Positions 1-8,121 of a stretch of 11,069 nt of DNA are shown in pieces. The translations under genes and the position numbers were made by a program. The stretch is taken from contig QILY01000200.1 in NCBI GenBank assembly GCA_003232155.1, positions 1 to 11,069 on the forward strand, written 5' to 3'. Every line of letters starts with the position of its first letter. Position 1 is the stretch's first letter. The DNA is from Maribacter sp. (GTDB lineage Bacteria; Bacteroidota; Bacteroidia; Flavobacteriales; Flavobacteriaceae). The notes beneath the pieces are model-generated. The model searched no databases. It was not told the DNA's origin and was given only the letters and a program-made list of their open reading frames with translations.

Positions 1-3000
1 GGCAAGCTTGTTCTTGAAAACCCGGACAGCATTATTTCCAAATACATTTATGACCCAAAATCAGATAGATACATCTATAATGAACGTATAGGTGATTTTA
101 ATATAGGATACCCTATTATCCTTACTCCAGATCAGTATTATGAATTGATACGTAAAGAAGGTATCAAAGATTATTTTAAAGAAAAGTCCGATGCTTTTTC
201 AGGAAAGAAAGAAGGTAGCGAAGAAGCCCGAAAAAATCTTTTACCCAATTTTTATGTCAACAATGACTTTTTTCAATCTGTTTTTGGAGGTAATACTATT
301 GAAGTAGTTCCACAAGGTTCTGTTGGTATTGATCTTGGAGTGATATGGCAAAAGAATGATAACCCATCACTTTCTCCTAGAAACCGTACTAATCTTGCTT
401 TTGATTTTGACCAACGTATCAGTTTAAGTCTGTTGGGTAAGATTGGTGAACGTTTGCAAGTGACCGCTAATTATGATACCGAGGCTACTTTTGATTTTCA
501 AAATATTGTAAAGTTAGACTATACACCTACTGAAGACGATATTATTCAAAGTATTGAAGTGGGTAATGTAAACATGCCGCTTAATAGCTCATTGATTACT
601 GGTGCTCAAAGTCTTTTCGGGGTAAAAACTAAACTAAAGTTTGGTAAGACTTCGGTTACGGCCGTATTTTCTGAACAGCGATCTCAAAATAATACCGTAG
701 TTGCACAAGGGGGTGGTACACTAAGTGAATTCTCGGTTACCGCTTTGGATTATGACGAAGACAAACACTTTTTTCTAGCCCAGTATTTTAGAGATAATTA
801 TGATACCGCATTGACCAACTACCCATATATTAATAGTCTCGTTCAGATTACTCGTTTAGAGGTATGGGTAACCAATAGGAGTCAGCAAACATTGAATGTG
901 CGTAATGTTGTAGCTATTCAAGATTTAGGTGAGTCAGAGCAAGATAATACTAGAATAGGCTTAGCTGGAGGTAATCCGCCCGGGTTTTTCAATAACCCCA
1001 GTAATGCATTACCTCGAAATGATGCCAATGATTTTGATCCTACAGCAATAGGCAGTGGTGGGGTTTTGACTGATGCTATACGTGATATTGCAACAGTAGA
1101 TTCAGGTTTTAACGTGTCAGGTGGTTACCAAATAAACCAAGGTTTTGATTATGCCATTTTAGAAAATGCGCGCAAATTGGAACAAGGCCGTGATTATGAT
1201 TTCAATACCCAATTAGGTTATATTTCATTGAACCAACGTTTGAGCAATGATGAAGTTTTGGGTGTCGCCTTTCAGTATACGTTTAATGGCGAAGTATTTC
1301 AAGTAGGTGAATTTGCCAATGGCGGTCTCGATGCGACCACTGTTCAAGGTGGTATTAATGCTACGAACCCTATTATAGAAAATAATACATTGATTTTAAA
1401 ATTATTAAAAAGTAATATCACCAATGTCACCGATCCTATTTGGGATCTGATGATGAAGAACATATACGCAACTGGCGCTTTTCGATTGAGCGAAGAAGAT
1501 TTCAGGTTGAATATTTTATATTCTGATCCTACACCACGAAATTATATTACGCCGTTAATTGATTTTCCTGCTCCAACAGCAGGTAATAAGCCTTTGCAAG
1601 AACGTATTTTATTAGATGTTTTCAACTTCGACCGTTTGAACTTGTACAATGATGTGCAACCTGGTGGTGATGGTTTCTTTGATTTTGTTCCTGGGCTTAC
1701 TGTCAATACCCAAAACGGACTTATCATCTTCACTAAGGTCGAACCTTTTGGTGAGTTTTTGTTTGGTGAATTGGGAGGCGGAGATTATGATAATCAATAT
1801 GTCTTTCGAGATATGTATGAGCTAACTAAAGCAGCAGCTTTACAAGACCCTGAAAAGAATAAATTTTTATTAAAAGGGCGTTATAAGTCTGAAGGCAGTA
1901 ATGGTATTCCAATAGGCGCTTTTAATGTGCCAAGGGGTTCAGTTCGTGTTACGGCAGGTGGGCGTCAATTACAAGAAGGTATTGATTATACGGTAAACTA
2001 TCAAGCGGGTACAGTACAGATTTTAGACCCAAGTTTAGAGGCATCAAATACACCTATAAATATATCTGTAGAGAATAATGCCGTTTTTGGACAGCAAACC
2101 AGAAGGTTTACGGGGGTGAATGTAGAACACCAATTCAGTAAGGATTTTGTTTTGGGCGGTACACTTTTAAATTTGAATGAAAGGCCACTCACCCAAAAAT
2201 CTAATTTTGGGGTCGAACCGGTAAACAATACTATTTTTGGTTTGAATGGAAACTTCTCTACTGAAGTTCCTTTCTTAACCCGATTGGCCAATAAGTTGCC
2301 AAATATTGATACTGATGTGCTGTCAAATGTATCAGTACGTGCCGAGGTAGCTTGGTTAAAACCAAATTCACCCAAGAATGCTGATTTTCAAGGAGAAACG
2401 ACTACCTATTTAGATGATTTCGAAGGAGCGCAAGCTTTGATCGATATCCGTTCTTCTTTAGGCTGGAGTTTGGCAAGTACACCTTTAGAATTTGTTGGGG
2501 GTCAGTTATTAGGAAGCACTCCTACTGATATTGCCAATTTGGAAAACGGCTTTAGTAGGGCAAAAATGTCCTGGTATGCCATAGATCCTATTTTCTACAC
2601 AAACCAACGTCCTTCAGGAATTTCGGATAGTGATATGTCTACCAATGAAACACGTCGTATTTTTATAAACCGTTTGTTTAACCAAGATGTGGCGCAAGGG
2701 CAAACCCAAGTTCAAAACACGTTGAATATCAACTATTTTCCTAATGAAAAGGGGCCTTATAACAATGATTCAAATTTTGTCGGTAGAACACCCGATCAAA
2801 AATGGGGAGGTATTATGCGTTCGTTGAGCAGTACTAACTTTGAACAGGCAAATGTAGAATTTGTACAGTTCTGGGTATTGGATCCTTATGTTGATGGTAT
2901 TACTAATACTTCTGGTGAGCTGGTACTGAATTTTGGAAATATTTCTGAAGATATTCTAAAGGATGGTAGAAAACAATACGAAAATGGATTGCCTGGTGTT

Positions 3001-6000
3001 AATAGTACAGATTTAGTTGCAGATACTTCATGGGGCCAAGTTCCTGCAACACAAGCTTTAGTGTATGCATTTGACGCTGCCGAGAACAATAGGATCTTAC
3101 AAGATGTAGGTCTTGATGGGTTGGCTGATGCAGAAGAGGCATTAATCTATGGTAATAACCCTGTTGAAGACCCTGCCTTAGATAATTATCAATACTATTT
3201 GAACAGGGAAGGTAATATTTCAGATCGCTATAAAGACTTTAACAACCCTGATGGTAACTCACCCGTAGCGGTATCGAATACCAATAGAGGTTCAAATACC
3301 TTGCCCGATGTTGAAGATATTGACCGTGATCTGACCATGAACACAATAAACAGTTATTTCGAATATCGTATTCAAATCAAACCTAATACAAATATCAATG
3401 ACCAGTATGTTACTGATATTTTAGAGACCCAACAGGTACCTAATAGCGAATTGCTGGATGGAAGTAACCTGAACAGACGTTGGATACAGTACAAAATTCC
3501 ATTAAGTGACTTTACTGAAGCTGTTGGTGGTATTACTGATTTTAGATCCATCAGTTTTATGCGAATGTATCTTACGGGCTTTAACAGCCCAACGGTATTG
3601 CGTTTTGCAACGTTAGACTTGGTTCGTGGCGATTGGCGTACGTATATCAAAAACCTACAAAATGAAGATACTGATACCGATCCAACTGATGATGGTACAA
3701 TAATCGATGTAAATGCAGTTAATATTGAAGAAAATGAAAATCGCACCCCCATACCTTATGTATTGCCACCTGGGGTTATACGTGAAAGGTTGAATAACAA
3801 CAATACTATAATACGTCAAAATGAGCAGTCGCTATCTTTTGTGGTTGAAAATTTAGAAGCAGAAGATTCGCGTGGAGTATTTAAGAATTTGAATATAGAT
3901 ATTCGTCAGTATGAGAAATTAAGAATGTTCATGCACGCTGAAAAGATTTTAGATGGTGACTATTCAGATGATGATGTTCCATTGGTAGGATTTTTACGAA
4001 TAGGTACTGATTTCACACAAAATTTTTATCAGATTGAAGTGCCTTTGCAATTTACCTCTTTTGGAGCCAGCTCGCAAAGCGATATTTGGCCTGATGTGAA
4101 TGAACTCAATATTTCTTTGGCCGACCTGAACAAGGTAAAATCACTGTGGATTACTAGCGGCGATCTGACCGAGGTACGCTTCTTTGAGGTTCAAGATGGT
4201 GAAGTGGTTGAGGTTAATGAATTTGCACCCAGAACTTTGGGCAGTACACGTATTGGTATAAAAGGTAACCCATCTTTAGGTAGTATTCGAAGTATTATGG
4301 TGGGTATTAAAAATATTGATAATCTGCCTGCTCGGGGCGAAGTATGGTTCAACGAACTGCGTTTGGCCGGTTTAGATAATAATGGTGGCTGGGCAGCTGT
4401 TGCTGCTATTGATGCAAATATGGCCGATTTTGCCAATATCACGGCTACAGGTAGTACAAGTACCTCAGGCTTTGGCACTATTGATCAAATGCCCAATGAG
4501 CGTGCCCGTGAAGATGCCATATCCTATGATTTGGTGGCCAATGTAAATGTGGGGCAACTACTTCCTAAAAAATGGGGCATTCAATTGCCGGTCAATTACG
4601 GAATTTCTGAACAGATTATAACACCTGAGTTTGATCCAGTATTTGATGATTTAAAGTTGGATGACCTTATCGATGCGGAAGATACACAAGATGGAAAAGA
4701 TGAAATATTAGAACAGGCAGAGGATTATACTAAAAGAACTAGTTTTAATTTAATTGGAGTCCGTAAGGATAGAGGTGCAGAGGCCGACGCCAATTTTTAT
4801 GATATTGAAAACTTTACTTTTAACTATTCATACAACCAAACAAGACATAGAGATTTTGAAATTGCTAGCCTTAGAGATCAAAGCGTGGTCACGGGTTTTG
4901 TGTACAACCATAATTTCAAACCTGTTGAAGTGGCGCCGTTTGCTAAAAAGGACTCATTATTTACAGGTAAATATTGGAAATGGTTAAAAGATTTGAATTT
5001 GAACCTTTTGCCCGCAAGTTTATCTTTAAATTCTAATATCAATAGGCAGTTTAACCAACAGCGCTTTCGTGATGTGCGTGAAGAAGGGGTTGAACGTTTG
5101 GAACTTCCCGAGTTGCAACAACGTAATTATTTGTTCAACTGGCAGTACGCTATCAATTATAGTTTAACCAAGTCGTTACGGTTGAACCTAACTGGGTCAA
5201 ATAATAATATTGTACGTAATTTTTTTGAGGACGATGGAAATCCACAATCCCAAATTGATCCGACTCTAAAAATCTGGGATGGCTTTTTTGATATAGGAGA
5301 ACCCAATAGGCATAGCCAACAAATGGAGTTGAACTATGAAATTCCGTTCAGTAAAATACCAGCTTTGGATTTTATTAACGCCCAGTATACCTATACCAGT
5401 AATTTTGATTGGCAACGTGGTGGCGATGCCTTGAATGATGTGGTCAGAGCATCGCTAGCTGACCCTAATGCCCAAGTGAATACAATTCAAAATGCGAACA
5501 CCCATAATTTGACCGCTTCTTTGGCCATGCAAAAGTTTTATGATATGCTTGGTCTAAAGAAGAAAGATGGTAAAACAAAAGCAAGCACGGCTCCTATTCG
5601 AAGAGATAAAGCAGGTGATCTACAGAAAAAAGATGAAAAAGGACCAAGAAAAACCAGCAAACTTTTCAATACGGTTGTAGATATAGTGACCATGGTCAAG
5701 CGTTTGAATGTAAATTATAGTGAAAATAATGGTACTGTTTTACCGGGCTATACCCAATCTATTGGCTTTTTGGGTACGGCAAGACCTAGTATTGGTTTTG
5801 TATTTGGTAGTCAATCTGATGTTCGTTTTGAAGCGGCACGTAGGGGTTGGTTAACAGCCTTTCCTGAGTTTAATGAACAATTTATACGGCGTACCAATAA
5901 GCAGTTGGATATTACGGCTACTGCCGAACCTATAAGAGGTTTGACCATTGATTTGTTGGCTAACCGTCAGTTTTCTAATAGTATTCAAGAGAATTTTGAT

Positions 6001-6999
6001 TTAGAGGCACTGGAAGAAGGTAGAAACGGTTTAATAAACGAACAAGGTAATTTTAGTATTTCTACCATATTGATCGGTACTGCTTTTGGTAAAAGTAATG
6101 AATTTGATTCTGCTACTTTTCAAAAGTTCAAAGACAATAGAATTACGATTGCGAATAGATTGGTTTCCGACAGAGGCGAAACTCCAGGTACTTTAGATGA
6201 AGATGGTTTTCCACAACAATATAGTAAGACCCAACAAGATGTTTTGCTTCCGGCATTCTTTGCTGCATATACAGGTCAAGATGAAAATCGTGTAAACTTA
6301 GATGCTTTTAGGGGCATTCCTATTCCTAACTGGAATATAAAGTATACTGGTTTAATGAAGAACAAATGGTTTAAGAAAAAATTCAAACGCTTTTCTTTGA
6401 GTCATGGGTATCGTGCTGCCTACAGTATCAATTCTTTTCAATCAAATTTAGAGCGTGAAAATGGCATCATAAATCCAGAAACTGGCGATCAACTGCCTGA
6501 ACTGATTTTGAACAATGTAGTTTTGAACGATGCATTCAACCCTTTGATTCGCGTTGATTTTGAAATGAAGAATTCGATTAGTGTCATAGCAGAAGTACGA
6601 ACCGAAAGGGCCTTATCGTTAAGTTTTGACAATAATTTATTGACCGAGATCAATGGTAAAGAATATACCGTTGGTCTGGGCTATCGTTTTAAAGACGTGA
6701 AATTTGTGACCAATATAGGGGGCAATAAAACACGTTTAAAAGGCGATTTAAATTTAAAAGCAGATGTTAGCTTAAGAGATAATATTACTATTATACGTAA
6801 TCTTGATATTGATAACAATCAAATTACTTCAGGTCAAAATTTACTTTCTATTAAGTTCACGGCAGATTATGCTTTGAACAAAAACTTGAATGCACTGTTC
6901 TTCTACGATCATTCATTCTCACAATTTGCAGTTTCTACAGCATTCCCTCAAACCACTATTAATACAGGTTTTACGTTGCGCTACAATTTTGGCAACTAG
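1..6999 (+). CDS. sprA: SprA, T9SS outer-membrane translocon barrel (5' end outside window)
   Basis: SprA forms the very large outer-membrane beta-barrel pore through which type IX cargo leaves the periplasm, and it is needed for gliding motility in flavobacteria. The frame is open from base 1, giving 2332 codons to the TAG stop. The family is about 2400 residues, so only the signal peptide and a short N-terminal part are missing. A TTG at 145 is internal, because the upstream codons read as normal protein. Residues below are counted from the first window codon. Family-typical stretches are YTPTEDD near 175, GAQSLFGVK at 201-209, YLDDFEGAQ at 803-811, FWVLDPY at 957-963 and GEVWFNELRL near 1446-1455. 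A repeated LxxGxDY module occurs near 393-414 and 656-679. The second half alternates polar and aromatic residues as barrel strands do, and it ends in a beta-signal-like NTGFTLRY at 2321-2328. There are no cysteines. An EF-hand-like loop lies at 1035-1046 and a lysine-rich segment at 1853-1887. No frameshift is seen. Family assignment is very secure; strand-level topology is inferred. Confidence 0.96.
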   Translation, partial: GKLVLENPDSIISKYIYDPKSDRYIYNERIGDFNIGYPIILTPDQYYELIRKEGIKDYFKEKSDAFSGKKEGSEEARKNLLPNFYVNNDFFQSVFGGNTIEVVPQGSVGIDLGVIWQKNDNPSLSPRNRTNLAFDFDQRISLSLLGKIGERLQVTANYDTEATFDFQNIVKLDYTPTEDDIIQSIEVGNVNMPLNSSLITGAQSLFGVKTKLKFGKTSVTAVFSEQRSQNNTVVAQGGGTLSEFSVTALDYDEDKHFFLAQYFRDNYDTALTNYPYINSLVQITRLEVWVTNRSQQTLNVRNVVAIQDLGESEQDNTRIGLAGGNPPGFFNNPSNALPRNDANDFDPTAIGSGGVLTDAIRDIATVDSGFNVSGGYQINQGFDYAILENARKLEQGRDYDFNTQLGYISLNQRLSNDEVLGVAFQYTFNGEVFQVGEFANGGLDATTVQGGINATNPIIENNTLILKLLKSNITNVTDPIWDLMMKNIYATGAFRLSEEDFRLNILYSDPTPRNYITPLIDFPAPTAGNKPLQERILLDVFNFDRLNLYNDVQPGGDGFFDFVPGLTVNTQNGLIIFTKVEPFGEFLFGELGGGDYDNQYVFRDMYELTKAAALQDPEKNKFLLKGRYKSEGSNGIPIGAFNVPRGSVRVTAGGRQLQEGIDYTVNYQAGTVQILDPSLEASNTPINISVENNAVFGQQTRRFTGVNVEHQFSKDFVLGGTLLNLNERPLTQKSNFGVEPVNNTIFGLNGNFSTEVPFLTRLANKLPNIDTDVLSNVSVRAEVAWLKPNSPKNADFQGETTTYLDDFEGAQALIDIRSSLGWSLASTPLEFVGGQLLGSTPTDIANLENGFSRAKMSWYAIDPIFYTNQRPSGISDSDMSTNETRRIFINRLFNQDVAQGQTQVQNTLNINYFPNEKGPYNNDSNFVGRTPDQKWGGIMRSLSSTNFEQANVEFVQFWVLDPYVDGITNTSGELVLNFGNISEDILKDGRKQYENGLPGVNSTDLVADTSWGQVPATQALVYAFDAAENNRILQDVGLDGLADAEEALIYGNNPVEDPALDNYQYYLNREGNISDRYKDFNNPDGNSPVAVSNTNRGSNTLPDVEDIDRDLTMNTINSYFEYRIQIKPNTNINDQYVTDILETQQVPNSELLDGSNLNRRWIQYKIPLSDFTEAVGGITDFRSISFMRMYLTGFNSPTVLRFATLDLVRGDWRTYIKNLQNEDTDTDPTDDGTIIDVNAVNIEENENRTPIPYVLPPGVIRERLNNNNTIIRQNEQSLSFVVENLEAEDSRGVFKNLNIDIRQYEKLRMFMHAEKILDGDYSDDDVPLVGFLRIGTDFTQNFYQIEVPLQFTSFGASSQSDIWPDVNELNISLADLNKVKSLWITSGDLTEVRFFEVQDGEVVEVNEFAPRTLGSTRIGIKGNPSLGSIRSIMVGIKNIDNLPARGEVWFNELRLAGLDNNGGWAAVAAIDANMADFANITATGSTSTSGFGTIDQMPNERAREDAISYDLVANVNVGQLLPKKWGIQLPVNYGISEQIITPEFDPVFDDLKLDDLIDAEDTQDGKDEILEQAEDYTKRTSFNLIGVRKDRGAEADANFYDIENFTFNYSYNQTRHRDFEIASLRDQSVVTGFVYNHNFKPVEVAPFAKKDSLFTGKYWKWLKDLNLNLLPASLSLNSNINRQFNQQRFRDVREEGVERLELPELQQRNYLFNWQYAINYSLTKSLRLNLTGSNNNIVRNFFEDDGNPQSQIDPTLKIWDGFFDIGEPNRHSQQMELNYEIPFSKIPALDFINAQYTYTSNFDWQRGGDALNDVVRASLADPNAQVNTIQNANTHNLTASLAMQKFYDMLGLKKKDGKTKASTAPIRRDKAGDLQKKDEKGPRKTSKLFNTVVDIVTMVKRLNVNYSENNGTVLPGYTQSIGFLGTARPSIGFVFGSQSDVRFEAARRGWLTAFPEFNEQFIRRTNKQLDITATAEPIRGLTIDLLANRQFSNSIQENFDLEALEEGRNGLINEQGNFSISTILIGTAFGKSNEFDSATFQKFKDNRITIANRLVSDRGETPGTLDEDGFPQQYSKTQQDVLLPAFFAAYTGQDENRVNLDAFRGIPIPNWNIKYTGLMKNKWFKKKFKRFSLSHGYRAAYSINSFQSNLERENGIINPETGDQLPELILNNVVLNDAFNPLIRVDFEMKNSISVIAEVRTERALSLSFDNNLLTEINGKEYTVGLGYRFKDVKFVTNIGGNKTRLKGDLNLKADVSLRDNITIIRNLDIDNNQITSGQNLLSIKFTADYALNKNLNALFFYDHSFSQFAVSTAFPQTTINTGFTLRYNFGN

Positions 7000-7062
7000 T
7001 ATAACAATGGACAAATAGAACTTGCTGATAAAAATAGCTGCCTGATTACAATCTAAATTTCC

Positions 7063-7094
7063 TTTGAATACTTATTGGGAATCTGTTACATTTG
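7063..7094 (+). promoter_or_regulatory. Bacteroidota-type promoter for gcvH
   Basis: TTTG at 7063-7066 is followed by 20 bases and then TACATTTG at 7087-7094. This matches the flavobacterial housekeeping consensus TTG-N17-23-TAnnTTTG at every fixed position of the -7 element. It lies 24 bases before the gcvH ATG, so the leader would be only about 15-20 bases, A/T-rich and without a Shine-Dalgarno match. This suggests that gcvH is transcribed independently of sprA. The rest of the 7000-7118 gap shows no clear hairpin or T-run, so read-through from sprA is not excluded. Confidence 0.6.
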
Positions 7095-7118
7095 CTTGAG
7101 TAATATAAAATTTATATA

Positions 7119-7499
7119 ATGAAGATACCATCAGAATTAAAATACAGTAAAGACCACGAATGGATTAAGGTTGAAGGTGACATTGCAACAGTGGGTATTA
7201 CCGATTTTGCTCAAAGTGAATTAGGTGATATTGTATATGTTGAGGTAGAGACTCTAGACGAAACCTTAGATCAAGATGAAGTATTTGGTACAGTAGAAGC
7301 TGTAAAGACCGTTTCTGACCTTTTCATACCTATAACAGGAGAAATTGTCGAATTCAATGAAACCTTGGAAGATGAGCCTGAAAAGGTAAATACAGATCCT
7401 TACGGTGATGGTTGGATGGTGAAAATAAAAATCAGCGATTCTTCTCAATTAGATAGCTTGCTTGATGCTGATGCCTATAAAGCATTGATCGGTGCATAA
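7119..7499 (+). CDS. gcvH: Glycine cleavage system H protein
   Basis: This is the lipoyl carrier of the glycine cleavage complex. Its lipoamide arm takes the aminomethyl group from P-protein (GcvP), passes it to T-protein (GcvT), and is re-oxidised by L-protein, in the cytoplasm. The 126-residue length is normal for the family. The N-terminal YSKDHEWI (residues 9-16) and GITDFAQSELGDIVYVE (26-42) are family signatures. The lipoylation lysine is Lys63 in VEAVKTVSDLF, followed by the usual proline at 71 and the C-terminal DPYGDGWMVKI stretch. The ATG at 7119 starts directly at the conserved N-terminus, so the start is secure. No gcvT, gcvP or lipoylation gene lies in the window, so this H gene is separated from its partners. 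An appropriate promoter lies just upstream. H-like paralogues exist in some bacteria, but nothing here departs from a functional GcvH. Confidence 0.97.
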   Translation: MKIPSELKYSKDHEWIKVEGDIATVGITDFAQSELGDIVYVEVETLDETLDQDEVFGTVEAVKTVSDLFIPITGEIVEFNETLEDEPEKVNTDPYGDGWMVKIKISDSSQLDSLLDADAYKALIGA

Positions 7500-7544
7500 C
7501 CAAAACAATATAATAGAAAATATACTCCGTACTGAAACTACTTC

Positions 7545-7620
7545 AAAATATATCACTTCGTTACATTTTTAAAATTGACCATAGCGGTGCTATGATGAAT
7601 TTTAAAAAAAGTTATATTTT
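7545..7620. repeat. Long intergenic palindrome, possible REP-like element
   Basis: The core is a hairpin of two 20-base arms (7566-7585 and 7589-7608) around a GGT loop, with 18 of 20 positions complementary. The innermost part is CATAGC-GGT-GCTATG. Beyond an asymmetric interruption, AAAATATA at 7545-7552 pairs with TATATTTT at 7613-7620. No T-run follows the core directly on either strand, so it is a poor intrinsic terminator. It sits between gcvH and the VanZ-family gene and could act on mRNA stability or be a dispersed palindromic repeat. The pairing is read directly from sequence; the repeat identity is inferred. Confidence 0.5.
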
Positions 7621-7638
7621 ATTGAATTTTCAACACTC

Positions 7639-8067
7639 ATGACCAAATTCTATTTCATTAATATTGTAAAAAAATATTTTTTTACAATAGCTTTTGTGAG
7701 CTGGATGGTGTTTGTAACATTTTCCAGCTTATATTCTTTTTCAGGTATTGATACGCAGAGTTTTATTCATATTCCGCATTTTGATAAAGTAGTACACTTC
7801 ATATTTTATTTTGTTGCTTGCATATTGGGAGTACTGTTCCTTCGTGAAAGAACCAAAGGTAAAATGTATTTTATAAAAGCATTGGTCATAATATGTATTA
7901 CAACTATAGTCTTTGGTATAATTATTGAGGTTTTACAGTATACCATTACAGTTGAAAGAATGGGTGACCTCTTCGATGGTCTGGCAAATAGTTTAGGTAG
8001 TTTGTGCGGAGTATTGTCGATGAAATTGTTGTTTTCAGGAAAAAGGCAGTTAAAATGGAAATATTAG
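7639..8067 (+). CDS. VanZ-family small integral membrane protein
   Basis: The product is a 142-residue inner-membrane protein of the VanZ-like family, named after the enterococcal teicoplanin-resistance protein. The biochemical role of the short stand-alone bacterial members is not established, so no drug-resistance function should be assumed. Four hydrophobic segments are visible at about residues 14-34, 52-68, 79-101 and 115-131. The family's charged signature positions are present: Asp49-Lys50 and His53 ahead of helix 2, Glu97 and Gln100 at the end of helix 3, and Arg107, Asp110, Asp113, Ala116-Asn117, Gly120 and Gly124 around helix 4. The C-terminus is basic. The ATG at 7639 gives the expected short lead before helix 1. 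The stop is 54 bases from the downstream tonB-type gene with no terminator between them, so the two are probably co-transcribed. No convincing promoter was found in the 139 bases upstream. Confidence 0.88.
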   Translation: MTKFYFINIVKKYFFTIAFVSWMVFVTFSSLYSFSGIDTQSFIHIPHFDKVVHFIFYFVACILGVLFLRERTKGKMYFIKALVIICITTIVFGIIIEVLQYTITVERMGDLFDGLANSLGSLCGVLSMKLLFSGKRQLKWKY

Positions 8068-8121
8068 TTGCTTTTTTATGAATTATTTAATTAAATTAGC
8101 AAACACTTAAAAGTTAAGATT

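Noticed and set aside
145..147. TTG as the start codon of sprA
   Set aside because: The frame is open from base 1 and the upstream codons read as ordinary SprA sequence, so the true start lies outside the window.
2001..2375. Minus-strand open frames within sprA (also 3372-3752 and 4191-4478)
   Set aside because: They lie wholly opposite a confident coding frame, show no family resemblance and have no promoter signal.
7562..7620. TACATTTT and TATATTTT as a promoter for the VanZ-family gene
   Set aside because: Each differs from TAnnTTTG at the final G, and neither has a TTG at a suitable distance. Both fall inside the A/T arms of the palindrome.
7639..8067. Glycopeptide-resistance gene
   Set aside because: Only VanZ-family membership is supported. 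There are no vanA/H/X-type neighbours, and Gram-negative VanZ-like proteins are not known resistance factors.
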